This document shows, in pieces, positions 22,230 to 33,987 of a stretch of 64,000 bases of DNA. Each line of letters starts with the position of its first letter. Positions within the stretch are counted from its first letter, which is position 1. Source of the stretch: Closterium sp. NIES-65 (lineage: Eukaryota; Streptophyta; Zygnematophyceae; Desmidiales; Closteriaceae). The translations under genes were made by a program, and so were the position numbers. Below the pieces are notes generated by a model. It was not told where the DNA came from and did no database searches. It saw nothing but the letters and a program-made list of their open reading frames with translations. The stretch lies in the NCBI GenBank assembly GCA_948144175.1, contig CANXME010000774.1, positions 558,001 through 622,000 on the forward strand. Direction: 5' to 3'.

Positions 22230-25200
22230 CTGATGATCACCACAACTTATGGCCTTGGTGCAGACATCAGCAGTGTTGGCTTATGAGGCGACGTAAGCAA
22301 GACGAAGCAGACCATGCTGTTGCAGCTTTCGCGTGAGGAAGTAACGAAGAGCAATGTGCTTTGTTCTGTGCTCCAGTCTTTGGTCCTGACATAAGGCAAT
22401 TGTGGCCTTATTGTTGTCGTACAGAACTGGAGGAGAATGAGGCAACCCACCCAAGTCAGTCAGCAGATAGGTCAGCCAACGGAGCTCCTGTGCAGCCATA
22501 GCCCTAGCATAGATTTCGGCTCACATCTGGAACTAAGTACAGAAGACGAGCGAGTGGACCTCCACGAGACATAACTAGTGCCGAGGCTGAAACTGTATGC
22601 CTGAGTCGTCTGGTCGTCAGCCCAAGAAACGTCTGAGTAACCGGTGAGAACAACTGGACCCTGTCCCCCAAGCACAAGTCCCATGCCTGATTTACTGCAG
22701 AAGTAACGCAGTACCCTCTTTGCAGCTGTTCAGTGCTCCTTCCGGTGTTTACTGGGCGCAACGTAGCGAGCAAAGAGGCTGAGAGGGTACGTGAGGTCGG
22801 GTCGCATGCACGTCATCAAGTACATGATGCAGCCCACAAGCTCTGGATACGGACCACTCGGCTCTACGGACTCGTCCAAAGGTGGAGCTGAGAGCGAGTG
22901 GCCTGTAGGCAGACGAGTGGGCTGTGGCGAGGACCACAAGACGCAGAAGCACTGAAGGACCTGCTGCACCATGTGTGACTAAGTCAGGGCGATGGTGCGC
23001 CGTGCTCTATCCTGGGTGATCTGCAAGCCAAGATAGCTGTGCAGCTCACCCAGGACAGTGCATGTGTGTCTCTCCTACAGCTCCTCCTTCACAAGGGCCA
23101 GTGCCTCAGTGTCAGCAGTAGCAAAAGCCAAGCCGTTGACGTACACGAGAACGTAGAATGGCGGCAGAGAAGTGTCTGTGAGCAGACACAGTGAAGGGTC
23201 AGCAGTCGAGGGAGTGAAACCAAGAGCCGCAAGTGTAGTCCTCAATGTGTCGTGCCACTCACAGGGCGCCTGATGGAGACCGTACACTGGCTGCCGGAGG
23301 CTCCACTCGGAACCCTCACGAAACGACCCTGTGAAGCCAGGTGGGCGGCGCAGCCAGATAGCCTCGTGAAGGCTGCCCTGCAAGAAGGTTGTCGAGAAGT
23401 CAAGGGAGTGCAGCTCTTAGTCTCGCTGTGCTACAACGTGTAGTAGCACTCGAAGAGTGGTCATCTTCGAGGTGGGTGAGAAGATTTGGAAGAAGCCAAC
23501 CCCCTCACGTTGACTAAAGCTTCATGCAACATAACGCGCCTTGAAGCCCGGTGGCCGCTTCACCCTGAAATCCACATGCCATCGACTCTGTTCACCCCAG
23601 GTGGGGGAACTGCATCGACGTAGGTGCCTGTGGACTTCCACAAAGCCATCTCTGCGTCCATGGCTATCTGCCACTGAGAGGAGTATGAACCCGTGACCGC
23701 GTCTGCGTAAAAGCGTGGGGTCGGGATGGCAAATGCATCCGGGTCTCCCTCAGGCAAAGTAGCGTGGACGTGAGATGAGGTGCAGCGGCCGCTAGGTACT
23801 CCAGCTCAAATTGCTTGTCCTCAAGTACGTCACAACCAAGAGCAAGCTCACCCCCGAAGGACGGGAGACAGGCAGAGTAAAAAACAAAGACTCGCAGCGT
23901 AGTCAAGGCGGCACAGAGCAGCAAAGTCAACAAGCTCAGCAACTAAGGCAGACACAGCAACACACTCAAAGGAAGGGTCAGTCACAACCGTAGCAAGAAG
24001 ATGAGTAACAGTCGAACTGACAGCACGAGCACGGTCAGACTTAGGGTTAGGAACGTGAGGATCAGAGGACACAGGAGGCGATGGCAGGACAACACGCTGT
24101 GGAACAGAGGAAGGAAGAAGTGCCATGATGTGCGTGCCTGGGACATGTGGAGGACTAGGACGGGCAACACGACGAGTACGGACAGGCGTGATAGGACACG
24201 ACTCAGGCTCTATACTCTAAGTGAGGGATTCTGTCAACGCAGTGTAAGGAGCAGGGGCAGGGAGTGGGGAGTGAGGCAGTAACTGTGGCTCAGACTAGTC
24301 AGGCGTTGGAAACAGTAACGGAGGAGTTGTGCTAGCAATAGGGGACTTAGAAACAGCGGGAGGGAGACTGAGAAGGTGACGAAGCGCAGACGGCTGCTGC
24401 TGAGTAGTCGCACCCCCAGAACCTTTACTCTAGTAGTAACAACACCCCCAGCACCAGTACCTCCAGCTCCACCACCGAGGCTGCCCACTAGACAGCCCAA
24501 GCGCGAGGATGCTACAGCGAGAGCGACTCCTGCCGACTAGCACCACCAACTCCAGCACCTCCAGTAGTACCTCCAGCACCAACAACTCTAGTACTAGTAC
24601 CTCTAGCACCAGTACCTCCAGCACCTCCAACTCCAGTACCTCCAGTAGCACCTCCAGTGTCAGTACCTCCAGTAGCAGTGCCTCCAGCACCTCCAACTCC
24701 AGTGCCTCCAGTAGCACCTCTAGTGTCAGTACCTTCAGTAGCAGTGCCTCCAGCACCTCCAACTCCAGTACCTCCAGTAGTACCTCCGGTGTCAGTACCT
24801 CCAGTACCAGTGCCTCCAGTACCTCCAACTCCAGTACCCCCAGCTCCAGCACCTCCAGCTCCACCACCGGGGCTGCCCCAGTGGACAGCCCACGCACGAA
24901 GCTCCTGCGGCGAGAGGGTCTCTTGGCGACTCAGTTGCCACTGACGTTCACTCCTAGAGGCTCCAGGAGGGGTACCCGCAACCCGACCACTAGTAGGACT
25001 CTCAGCACCCCCAGAACCAGCACCCCCAGAGTCAGCACCCCCAGTGTCGCCACCTCCTGCAGCACCAGGGTTGCAGAGGCGGTGAAGACGGTCGAGGCAG
25101 AAACCCCGGAGGGGTCTCCAAGCGCGATGAGCGGCGAGTGGCCGCCGCGTCGTCAGCAGCTGGGTCACCCCCCTCAACCGGGCCAGAGGTGTCGGAGGAA

Positions 25201-26340
25201 ACCTCAAACGGCTAAACCAAGGGGGGTGGTCAACCTGGGACACACTTGAGGGAGCAAAACCATGAGGAGGGAGGGGTGCTACCGGAAGGGGGGGGAGGGG
25301 GGGTCGAGAACCAGGGAGAGAGGCGGGAGGGGTACTGGGGAACTGCGATGGGGGTGAAGACGGTAGAAGCAGACGGACTTGTCAAAAGTGACGTCGTGGG
25401 AGGACAGCACACGACAGGAGCCCGGGTGGTAAAACTGCCAGGGCGGTGCGTCTGTGGGAAAGTCAAGGAACACGCACCGAAGAGTGCGCAAAGAGAACTT
25501 GCCCGCGGGCGGATCGCGGACAAGAGAGAAGGAACCCCAGACCCGGAACTCCGACACATTGCCAACCTTCCCCGTCCAACGCAGTGTAGGCAAGGTCTCT
25601 GGCATGGAGACATGGGGCCAGAGGTTGACCTGGTGTGTGGCGTACCGGACCGCAAACAGCCACAGAAAATGGGGAGCAGCCGCATAGACCATGGAGGTGC
25701 GAGTAACCTCCATGACCAAGCCGATGTGGCGCTCTGCACTCCCATTCTGCTGTGGAGAGGCCGGAAGTATGAACAATTGGCGAATGCCCTCAGCACCACA
25801 GAAGTTCTCGAGAAGGCGGGAGGAAAACTCACCACCTCGGTCAGAGTGCAGCCGCAGGACCGGGAGGTCCTGCCGGAATCGAGCGCTAAGCTCGATACAG
25901 ACAGCGCGGATCTAGCGGATCAAGATACTAGGGACCTCTGCCTTGCCCTGCAAGGGAAAGGCCGTAGTGTAGCGTGTGTAGTCGTCAACAACTAGCAGAA
26001 AGTAGCGCTCGCCACCCTGTCCAAAGACGCGGGCGGGGCCCCATAGGTCCATGTGGAGGTTCTGCGGAAGAGATGTGGTAGGAGGAAACGAGGAGGAGTG
26101 AGGAGCGGCGCGCTGCCGCCCCTCGACGCAGGCAAGGCATGGCGGTGCAAGCGACCTCGGGAGCGGGGGCAGGGACCTAGGGTGACCAGACACAAGGAGA
26201 TGGAATTGCATGACACGCAGACGTAGCAAGGAGGGGTGACCAAGACGGTGGTGCCAGAGGAGTGTCTGGTGCATGAGGAGACGACACGAACAAGACGCAG
26301 TGACCTCAAACGACGAAGCTACCTGACCTGACTCAGCCAC
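22230..26340 (-). pseudogene. Copia integrase–RT–RNase H (element 5, copy A)
   Basis: The integrase HHCC region (WHHRLGHPS, CLACVE) is followed by a stop at 25,912–25,914. The core continues in-frame below it (LHSDRGGEF, SPQQNGSAERH). The linker at 24,880–24,520 is Gly-Gly-Thr-rich rather than Gly-Ala-Glu-Pro. The reverse transcriptase is broken by stops and frameshifts, and its YVDD is changed to YVNG (codons 23,137–23,132), removing both metal-binding Asp residues. RNase H survives in fragments at 22,972–22,281. It is certainly inactive. Confidence 0.88.
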
Positions 26341-28039
26341 CTGTGCAGACTAAGTGGTCAGTGTGTATAGGCCAAACCTGGGCCTTTGAGTGGAGGTGGA
26401 GACCTGTGAGAAGGCTAGAAGGGGCCACCAGACATGGGAGAACAGTAGATCCACGCGCCACTACCCGGCAACCGGACGGGTCGGCTAGTGTGACAGGGAT
26501 AGGGGCTGTGAGCGGTGTAAGTGTGGTGCTGTCGCGAAAGAAACAGCAAGACGCCACTGAGTTTAGAGTGAAAGTGTGCAAGGCGTCCTCAGGCTCTGCA
26601 CCTGTGCTAGCTGAGTCACAAACACCAAGACTAGTAGCCTCTACCCTAGCAACTCTAGGCATACACGAGTAATAGTCATCCTCAACACTAGCAGATTCAG
26701 CATACATCGCATACATGCCAGCATGGATCACTGCCCAGTCACAAGCAAACACATCGATATCCTTCTCAAGCAAGGCTAACCAGTTAGGAGTCGTCATCTT
26801 CTCACCATGCTCCGCACGATACAGATCGTCGAGGCAAAAGAAGCAGCAAGAGTTCGTATGGCCGGTGCGAGTGCAAGTCACTCCAGGCTAACCTGTGCGA
26901 CGGACGTACCTGCAACAAGTTGGGCCACCTGAGCTGCCACGCTGGATCGCCCACTCACGAAGTTGCTGCGGCGAGAGCTGCACCTGTCGCCCCAGCTGCT
27001 GCTGGTGCTGCTGATTACCCCCAGAGCCACCTCCACCGCCCGCTGCACCACCAGCCGTAGTTGTATGAGTGGCCGAACCTCCAGCTCCTCCTCCGCCAGC
27101 TCCACTCCGAGTGCCACCCCCGCCCCCTCCACCACCCCCACTGCTCCCACCACCCCCTCCTCCTCCTCTGCTGCCTCCACCTCCTCCTCCCCCACCACCA
27201 CCACCCCCGCCACCACCACTGCCACTCCCTCCACCCCCACCCCCACCACCCCCACCCTTGCCACCCTTGCCCTTGCCGTTGCGACGCCTCCCACTAGGAG
27301 CAGACGCAGAACCGACCTCCTCAGCACCAAGGAAGTCCACAGCAGTAGCAGAGGCAACAGACGGCGCGAGCAGGGAGGGGAAGCACCCCTCGAAGACAGA
27401 GGGGAGGGGGGTATCACGAGAGGCAGCGACAGCTAGGGCAGCGGACTCAGTCTCTGAAGACGGGACTTGAACGAGGCGATGGTGATCTTCATGGGGTTTA
27501 GAGCGAGAAAGTGGTCGCGAACAGCACGAAGGGAATCAGGGAGGTGGGTCGTGATAAATTAAAGGGTGAGATACATGGATGGCTTGTTCTCAGCCAGAAA
27601 GGCAGGCTCGAGGGCGGCAGTGTAGTGGGTCTCAAGGGAGCGCAGGTAGGTCAGGAGGTCAGCTACAGTGGTGAAGACTAGCAGCACAGGAAAGACGAAC
27701 GGCAGTGCCAGACGGCCTACAGTGGCAGAGGACGGGGACGAGTATCGCTTAATTACAGCGTTGTAAAGCGCCTTGGCTCTGGCGAAATTGGGTGCGCTAG
27801 TCTAGCAGAAGGTTACTACGGACAGCAAGAGCGGCAGTAGCGCCATGAGAAGTATACTGGGACCTGTCTATTCAGTCATCTGAAGCAGCAAGGGCAGCGA
27901 GGGACCCCAAGGTATGCTAACAAGGAGAGACATTCTCCCTAGTAACGCTGTGCAGGTAGAAGTGGAGGTCCTCTAGCCATGACTCAAAATCTATCGGGTG
28001 GCCTTCAGCGTCAAAGGTGAGCACAGTAGGATTCGCCAT
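26333..28039 (-). pseudogene. Copia gag–protease (element 5, copy A)
   Basis: The start MANPTVLTFDAEG is at 28,039, but the frame closes within about 40 codons. Much of gag (27,900–27,440) lies in broken frames. The Gly tract (27,280–27,060) and LSPQQLREWA block are open. The zinc-knuckle region contains a stop, and the protease motif reads LNSVAS instead of LDSGAS (Asn codon 26,563–26,561), so catalytic Asp and Gly are lost. Confidence 0.85.
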
Positions 28040-28139
28040 AGTAGCAGTAACGGCAGCAGCAGCAATAGCAGTAGCAGCAGTAAGGGCGGCAGTAGCTGCT
28101 GGACCGGTGCAGAACGGCAAGGGTGCGTAGACCTAAGGC

Positions 28140-28800
28140 AGCACTAGTGCAAGGGGAGCGGCTTGGCTGAGCAGCTCGGCTGGGCGGCTCGGCAGGGCGA
28201 CTCGGCCGGGCGGCTCGACTGGGCGGCTTGGTTGGGCGGCTCGGCGGCAGACAGCAGCAGCAGGCGCGCTAGCTGGCGGTGTAGGCAGTAGTAGCAGGCG
28301 CTCAAGCAGGGCAGTGCAGGGGCGCGAGCTGGCGGTGCTGGCAATGCAGCAGGGGCGCGAGATGGCGGCTTGACAGCGCAAGCACGGCAGGGCAGGGGCG
28401 CGAGCGGGCAGCGCAGGGCAATGCGCAGGCGGTTCAGGCAGGGCGCACGCAGGCAGCGCAAGGCAGCGCGAGCAATGCAGCGCGCAGGGCAGCTGACGGC
28501 GGGCTGGCAGCGAGCAGACAGCGCAGGCGACGTGCGGGCAACGCAAGCAGCGTGCGAGCGGCGTGCGGGCAGCGTGGGCAGCGTGGGAGCAGCGCATGGG
28601 CAGCGCGAGCAGCACGCGGGCGAGCGCACTGGGCAGCGCGACAGCGCGCGGCTTTGGTCAGGGCAGCGCTATAGCGCGCTGGGCAGGGCAGGGCAGCAGC
28701 ACGATGGCTTGCTGGGCAGGGCAGAAACGACAGGCCGGGCAGGGGAAAAACAACTGCCGGGCAGAGCGGGCTGCGGAACTAATTCGGTGGGCCCTAAAAA
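28140..28800 (-). repeat. GC-rich leader, element 5 copy A
   Basis: GGCGGCTCGGC-type and GGGCAGCGC-type short repeats between primer site and gag, the counterpart of the leaders in elements 2 and 3 but with different unit sequences. Overlapping Ala/Pro/Cys-rich and Gln/Arg-rich open frames here are compositional. Confidence 0.8.
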
Positions 28801-28822
28801 AAATTGGTCATAAACCGGGACC

Positions 28823-28974
28823 TACTCTGAAACCATGTTAGAATCTAGGAATGAGTGATGGCATGAGGTCATGAGGTCATGAGGGGAGTACAAGTATAAT
28901 GTCGAGAGTAATCTTTTACCCCCTAAGGCTAAACCCACTACAGCCTAATTAAACATAAACACATGTTTTGAGAC
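28823..28974 (-). repeat. 5' LTR and primer site, element 5 copy A
   Basis: The LTR is 28,836–28,974 (139 bp). On the minus strand it starts TGTCTCAAAACATG and ends TAGATTCTAACA. The primer site TGGTTTCAGAGTA is at 28,823–28,835. Confidence 0.85.
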
Positions 28975-28976
28975 AT

Positions 28977-29451
28977 AAAACCGGGCTCTTCTAAGGTCGG
29001 TCAACAACCGTGTGATGTGATCTATCGTGTGGTTGAACTTCTCTGACGTCCACATGACCGTTTACTCTCGCCTTCCCATCCTAGCATGTGGAAGCTACGC
29101 CTTCCTGGTATCAACACGCAAAGCTACCAACCATTACCGCACACTGTATCTGTTAGGCCCATCACACACACAATCTACGGCCAAGGGTGAACATAAAACC
29201 CGGCACTTCTCAAGTCAGTCAACAACCATGTGGTATCATCAAGCGTGTGGTTGAACTTGTCTGGCGTCCACGTGAAGGTGTGCATGGAGGGGTGGTGGTA
29301 GTGCACCTCCACAAGCAACCTGTTTACTCCCACCTTCCCAGCATGTAGAAGCTACACCTTCCTGGTATCAACACGCAAAACTACCAATCAAACCACAATT
29401 GTATCTGTTAGGGTTGTTGCACACACATTCTAAGGCCAAGGGTGAACATAA
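28977..29451 (-). repeat. Two partial tandem copies of the FkbM-gene 3' end (copy A)
   Basis: The end of the last methyltransferase exon plus about 130 bp of flank occurs three times: 29,452 onward (in the gene), 29,199–29,451 and 28,977–29,198. Each copy shows AAAACC(C)GGC, CAACAACC, then GTGTGGTTGAACTT-type and CTTCCTGGTATCAAC blocks. The outermost copy adjoins the element 5 LTR. The extra copies have changed stops and no acceptor site, so they look like gene debris. Confidence 0.8.
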
Positions 29452-30176
29452 AACCCGGCTCTTCTCAAGTCAGTCAACAACCGTGTTGTCTCATCTAGAG
29501 TGCGGTTGAACTTGTCTGGCGTCCACGTGAAGGCGTGCATGGAGGGGTGGTGGTAGTGCACCTCCACAAAGAGCTCGTCCACGATGGCGGGCATGTGAGG
29601 GATGGCCAGCCACCCGTGCAGCACAGCCCACTCCGCCCCCTCTATGTCCATCTTCACTATCACCGTGTCGTCTTCTGTTAGTTGCAGCTCGTCCAACAGC
29701 CATCGCGTCACGTTCACCATGCTCTGTGGGGAGAGAACGAGATGAGGACGGGAGGAGAAGGGGGGTTGATTGAGGGGGGGTCACTCAAGCAGCACAGCCC
29801 ACTCCGCCCCCTCTATGTCCATCTTTACCATCACTGTGTCCTCCTCTGTCAGCTGCAGCTCGTCTAGCAGCCACCGCGTCACGTTCATTGTGTTCTGAAG
29901 AGGGGGGGAGAGAAAATGGGGTGAAGTGGGAGGAGGAAGAAGATGGGAAAGGGGACAAGGGATAGGAAAGGAGGAAGAGGGAGAAGCTAATCAGGGAGAG
30001 CCATGGACATCATGACTAGGTTTCCTCCGCAGCTCCCTTGGTTGGCCCCAGTTGTGTTTCGGAAGGGTTAAGGAAGGAAGGGAACGAATCAAAAAGAGCC
30101 ATGGTCGTCATGACTGGGTATCCCAGCAGCTCCTTCAATTGGTCCCGGTTAGTTGCGTTCTGTGCGTTCCGGGAGG

Positions 30177-30240
<64 letters not shown>

Positions 30241-32902
30241 CAGTAAGGAGAGCGTGAGTCACCACTACTGGAGCCTTCCTCCCTCAGTTGCTTTCCTCGT
30301 CCCAAAGTCACATTGTGCTTTTTGGAAGGGGACAGAAAGGGAGGAGCGGAGCAGGGGAGGAAAGGCAGGGGTACTTTTGCTGTTATTTATTTCTTCTTGT
30401 TCTCCAGGTGTAGCGTACCTCTTCTTGGTTGTCTTGAGAAGAGATGAGGAAGTTGTAGGGGTGAATGCGTAGCATCAGCCACGCAGGGACTTTTGAGTCA
30501 GGCTCAAAAGTCACCTTGTCTGTAACAGATGTTAAGCTTCTTCGGTTGTTACCTCTTCTTGGTTGTCTTGAGAAGAGATGAAGAAGTTGTAGGGGTGGAC
30601 GCGGTCCATCAGCCATGCAGGGAAGCCTGCAGGGCCCCTGCCGAACGGACGCAGGCGAGATTGAGAGTTGATCTCATAGGCCGGTACCTGAAACGGTTAA
30701 GAGCGGCACAGAAATGGTAATGAGGTTGGGAAGGGTATGTGTGGAATGGACAAATCATTCAGGTGTTGTGGCTTCAAAGATAGGTGAAGTGATGGACTCT
30801 TTTATTATACGGGAGTGAGCTACAATCTCTGTACTCAGGCTACTGTTACTCATTCCTACCAACCCACCCACCACCCTCCCCCCCTCCCCTCCTACCCCTC
30901 TCTCCCCTCCCCCTTTTCCTCCCCTCCCCCTTACTCTACCCTTCTCTCTTCCCATCCCACTCACAGCAGTTTTTACGCCCTGCCCAGGTTTCTAGTGTAT
31001 GCCCCATCCATACCAAGCGTGTATGCCCGGAACCGTAAGTGCATACACTACTAGATAATGCAAGGTAGAGCGTATGAGTGCTAGCGTGGACATGCTAGTG
31101 CGAAATATGTGACGGCGTGAATTACCATGCAGTAACTCCCTCAGTCTGCCCTCAGCACCCGCTCCTTCCCAAACCCCTCCAGTGCTGTTCTCATATTTCT
31201 TCTCTAAGTGTGTATGTATGCAAACATTTACGCACCTCAAGCGGCGGTGTAGATGGCTTCTGGAACAGGTCGGTTTGCACTTCCACTGCATGAATCTCGG
31301 TGAAATCGAGCGGGTACATTCGAAGGAACCAGGTGACACTTGTCTCAAATTCATTCGCTCCGAGGTCTACAAGCACCCTCCGCTTCCTGCGAAATCGCGG
31401 AATTTCGGGGAACGAAAGGGGGGAAAAGGGGTTTGATTCATTTGAATGGGGGAGCGTGGAATCCTATGAAATCGACGGGTCTATTTGAGAACCCCAGCAA
31501 CGCAACTGTCACAAACCTACGGTAACTTTCTAGCTGCCACATCTGATAGCATCCTCCACGTTCTGCTAGCTAGGAAACTTTAGGAACGAAGAAAATAAGA
31601 GACAGAATGGCTGTTTATATCACACAACTAGGTTGCGGGAGCAACCTAGCGGAAGTCGTACGAAATCAATTCTCGACGTAGAACCCGATATTTCGTACGT
31701 CGATATATCGGATTTCGAACCCGATTCCTGAGAATGCGGAGATTAAAAAACGGAGAGAGGACTGAAAAAGGGAGGAGGGAATATGGGGACGAAGAAAGTC
31801 CTTCTACCAACATCGTTATCTAGTCCTAGTCGTAACAGAATTACAACGCATTACTCACCTCCTGTGCAAGCTGGGATCCATGTTAGCTCGTAGGAACGGT
31901 AAGATCTGCGTCTTGTCCTCCACGTCGTCCACGAAGCCCAGGGTCCATCCGCGGCGGAAGTTCAGGTGCGCGTCTAGCTCCTCTATAGGCAGCCCCGCTA
32001 CAAGGCAGGGGGAAACGCGGGGTGTCCACTGCGCATTGCGGGTGTAGGCAAAGCGCAGGGGAAGGGACGAGGAGGATGGCATGGTTGTATGCTGAATGCT
32101 TCATGTGCGTTGGAGTTGCATAGGTGTCCAGTTGAAGTATGTTTGTACTGGGTCCTATAGCATAATATCGTGATAGGTCGAGAGAGGGTCCATCCGAGAG
32201 GTACCATTTGAGAAAGGATCAGGTCTTGGCACGAAACGGCGTGCGGGAAGGGGTGGGAAACGCGAGGAGAAATGCGGGGGGGAGGGAGAAGGGGGGAGAG
32301 GGGAAAGTGGGGGGGGGGGGGGGGGGGGGGGGGGGTGGGGGGGGAACGGAACGGAAAGTGGTTGGGTGCGTATGGAAGATCCTAGTTCGCGAATCGTCGG
32401 AACGGTTTTCAAGATCCCGAAATTACTGTCCTAGGAAGGACGACAGCAGCGATGATTTCGCGCAATACCTTTCCGTAATCCGATGATTTTCGCGAGATTT
32501 TTTTACTCCGCGACCCGCGCAATCTGCCAGGAACTGTTTCGAGGTGATTAGTACCTTAGTAAACGCCCACACATCCTCAACACTGTCTCGCGGCGACAAG
32601 CTGCTATCTCCGCCATTTTGCACTACCGGAGTGACTCTGCTGGTTGATGTCCAATCAGAGCACGACTGAGCTGCGGCGCCACCTCCGCCTCCGCCTGTGA
32701 TGAGACTTAGCGCTAAGTCGCAGTCGCACGGCGCGCATCGTTGGGGAAGCTGAACGGCAACGAGCGTGATCGAGCAGAGGAGGAGCATCGTCGAAACTAC
32801 CGCCCAAGCGAGTGCCACGGGATACGGTATTAGAGACTCGACGTTCTTAATCTGCGATTTCATTGGCGAGTAGTCGTACATCATGCTGAGTGACACAGTC
32901 AT
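29430..32902 (-). CDS. FkbM-family methyltransferase, type II membrane protein (copy A)
   Basis: Five exons fit in phase: 32902–32515, 31997–31859, 31386–31236, 30687–30553 and 29723–29430, giving 368 residues. A membrane anchor lies at about residues 29–51 behind a short N-terminal tail, as in Golgi or ER type II proteins. SAM-binding motif I is VLVDLGAN at residues 180–187, followed by the acidic HAVEV at about 208–212. The FkbM signature VKMDIEGAEW is at 294–303. FkbM enzymes O-methylate sugars or other hydroxyls using S-adenosylmethionine; the substrate here is unknown. The exon 1 donor (GG|GTCGCG) is weak and chosen because it keeps phase. Extra copies of exons 4 and 5 lie in the introns. 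Introns hold a GA repeat, a long G run and palindromes. Confidence 0.8.
29781..29894 (-). other. Alternative or vestigial exon 5a of the FkbM gene (copy A)
   Basis: CAG acceptor then 38 codons beginning NTMNVTRWLLDEL and ending AEWAVLLE-stop. It duplicates the first third of the true last exon, including VKMDIEGAEW, and keeps phase 0. Use of this exon would give a protein lacking the C-terminal about 60 residues. Confidence 0.7.
30181..30238 (+). repeat. (AG)n microsatellite, copy A
   Basis: Twenty-nine AG units in the intron between exons 4 and 5 of the FkbM gene. The copy B counterpart is shorter (54,752–54,806). Confidence 0.97.
30419..30487 (-). other. Partial duplicate of FkbM exon 4 (copy A)
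   Basis: Twenty-three codons (PAWLMLRIHPYNFLISSQDN then QEE) followed by a GTACGC donor repeat the second half of exon 4 (30,553–30,687). The 5' part and acceptor are missing, so it is probably not used. Confidence 0.7.
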
Positions 32903-33987
32903 TGCATGCTAGACTTGTTTCTTCGACTACCAACTTTTGACTGAAGAACTGCATGACGCGATAACTCCAAAGTTTCCTCCTTTGTGGCCGCGTCAGGTTC
33001 TGGAAGGGTGTGAAAACGATGCTCGCAAGGGGTGTTGTCAAACGAGCTCGTGTTGTGTTGTGTCATTCGAAAGCATCATCAGTCTCTTGAGACGAGACGA
33101 GACGATCTGTGGTTCGAAGCGAGCATGCGACAGCCTCGCGACCAGGATTCTCTTCTCGCCAAAGCATCAGTCAGTTCGCTGGCTGGCATTCCTGGGATAA
33201 ATTTCGTCCACAGGATTTTGGTTGCCTGGATATATCAGTACTTATCACCGTTGGGGGGTGAGGTCTATTGTACTTTCTTTGCGGTCTGAAAAGTTGCGTC
33301 GCGGTTTAAAACGGTGGACTTAAAGCAGTGCTTCTCACCGTGCGGAACCGACCAGAGCCACGAAGAAACGAACTGTTGGGCAGTACAAGCTTGAGGAAAG
33401 CGGGTGGGGTGGAGTGGAGGTGGAGTGGAGTGGAGGACAGCTCATGAACGGCAATTTGTTGGACTTTTTGTGGATGAGGAAAAGGGTGCATCAATCGAAT
33501 CCTCTCCATCACGTGGTTTGGACAGTTTCTTGGCTAGCGTTGGAACAGGATAAGGACAGGCCCATTGTCTTATCACAAAAGAGGCAGCATGTCCAATTCG
33601 CTAAATCCAAAGCAAAAACGAATTGTGATAAACCAGCAGACTGACTGCAGTCAACCTAAAGTACACAAATTACATCATTAATAACCAAGTATTCCAATCC
33701 CATCCCCTACAGATTGTCTGACAGTGTGGACGATTTGGTGACAATATTTTTACCATGTGTCACACATGCGCTGTTCCCGTTTGCGACACAGGCCGTTTTA
33801 TGCCAGACACTGCCATTAGAGTAAATCGTGGCACCCAGATTTGGATGAAACACGGGATTGAAATGCATGCTCAGGATTCTGAAACCCATGGAAACCTGAG
33901 CATCATCACTAATACCTCTGTTGAGAAATAGTCCAAGAGGTGTCAAACCACACTCGCCCACCAATCACACCGCAAATATTCATCCCG
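32903..33987. other. Intergenic region between FkbM and bL21m genes (copy A)
   Basis: No convincing gene. It contains the putative promoter of the minus-strand FkbM gene and the 3' flank of bL21m. A short GGAGTGGAGGT repeat lies near 33,405–33,440. The small open frames here lack codon bias or motifs. Confidence 0.6.

Larger units (their letters stand above)
22040..28974 (-). mobile_element. Copia element 5, copy A (old, inactive)
   Basis: Minus strand: 5' LTR (28,974–28,836), primer site (28,835–28,823), GC-rich leader (28,800–28,140), gag, protease, integrase, linker, reverse transcriptase, RNase H and a 3' UTR cut at 22,040 by the LTR of element 4. It is a sister family of elements 1–4 and much more decayed. 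The part from 23,716 rightward is repeated at 41,001–46,258. Confidence 0.9.

Noticed and set aside
22040-22250. Search for a 3' LTR of element 5
   Set aside because: The element's 3' UTR is met directly by the LTR of element 4; no LTR of the 28,836–28,974 type is present here.
24509-25249. Ser/Thr-rich plus frame (246 codons), repeated at 41,793–42,533
   Set aside because: Antisense to the Gly-Gly-Thr linker of Copia element 5; no start context or independent motif.
25246-25995. 249-codon plus frame (also 42,530–43,279)
   Set aside because: Antisense to the integrase frame of element 5, which has recognised motifs on the minus strand.
28133-28813. Cys/Ala/Pro-rich minus frames and Gln/Arg-rich plus frames of about 150 codons
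   Set aside because: Overlapping frames on both strands in the repetitive GC-rich leader of element 5, and their sequence is reshaped by repeat units.
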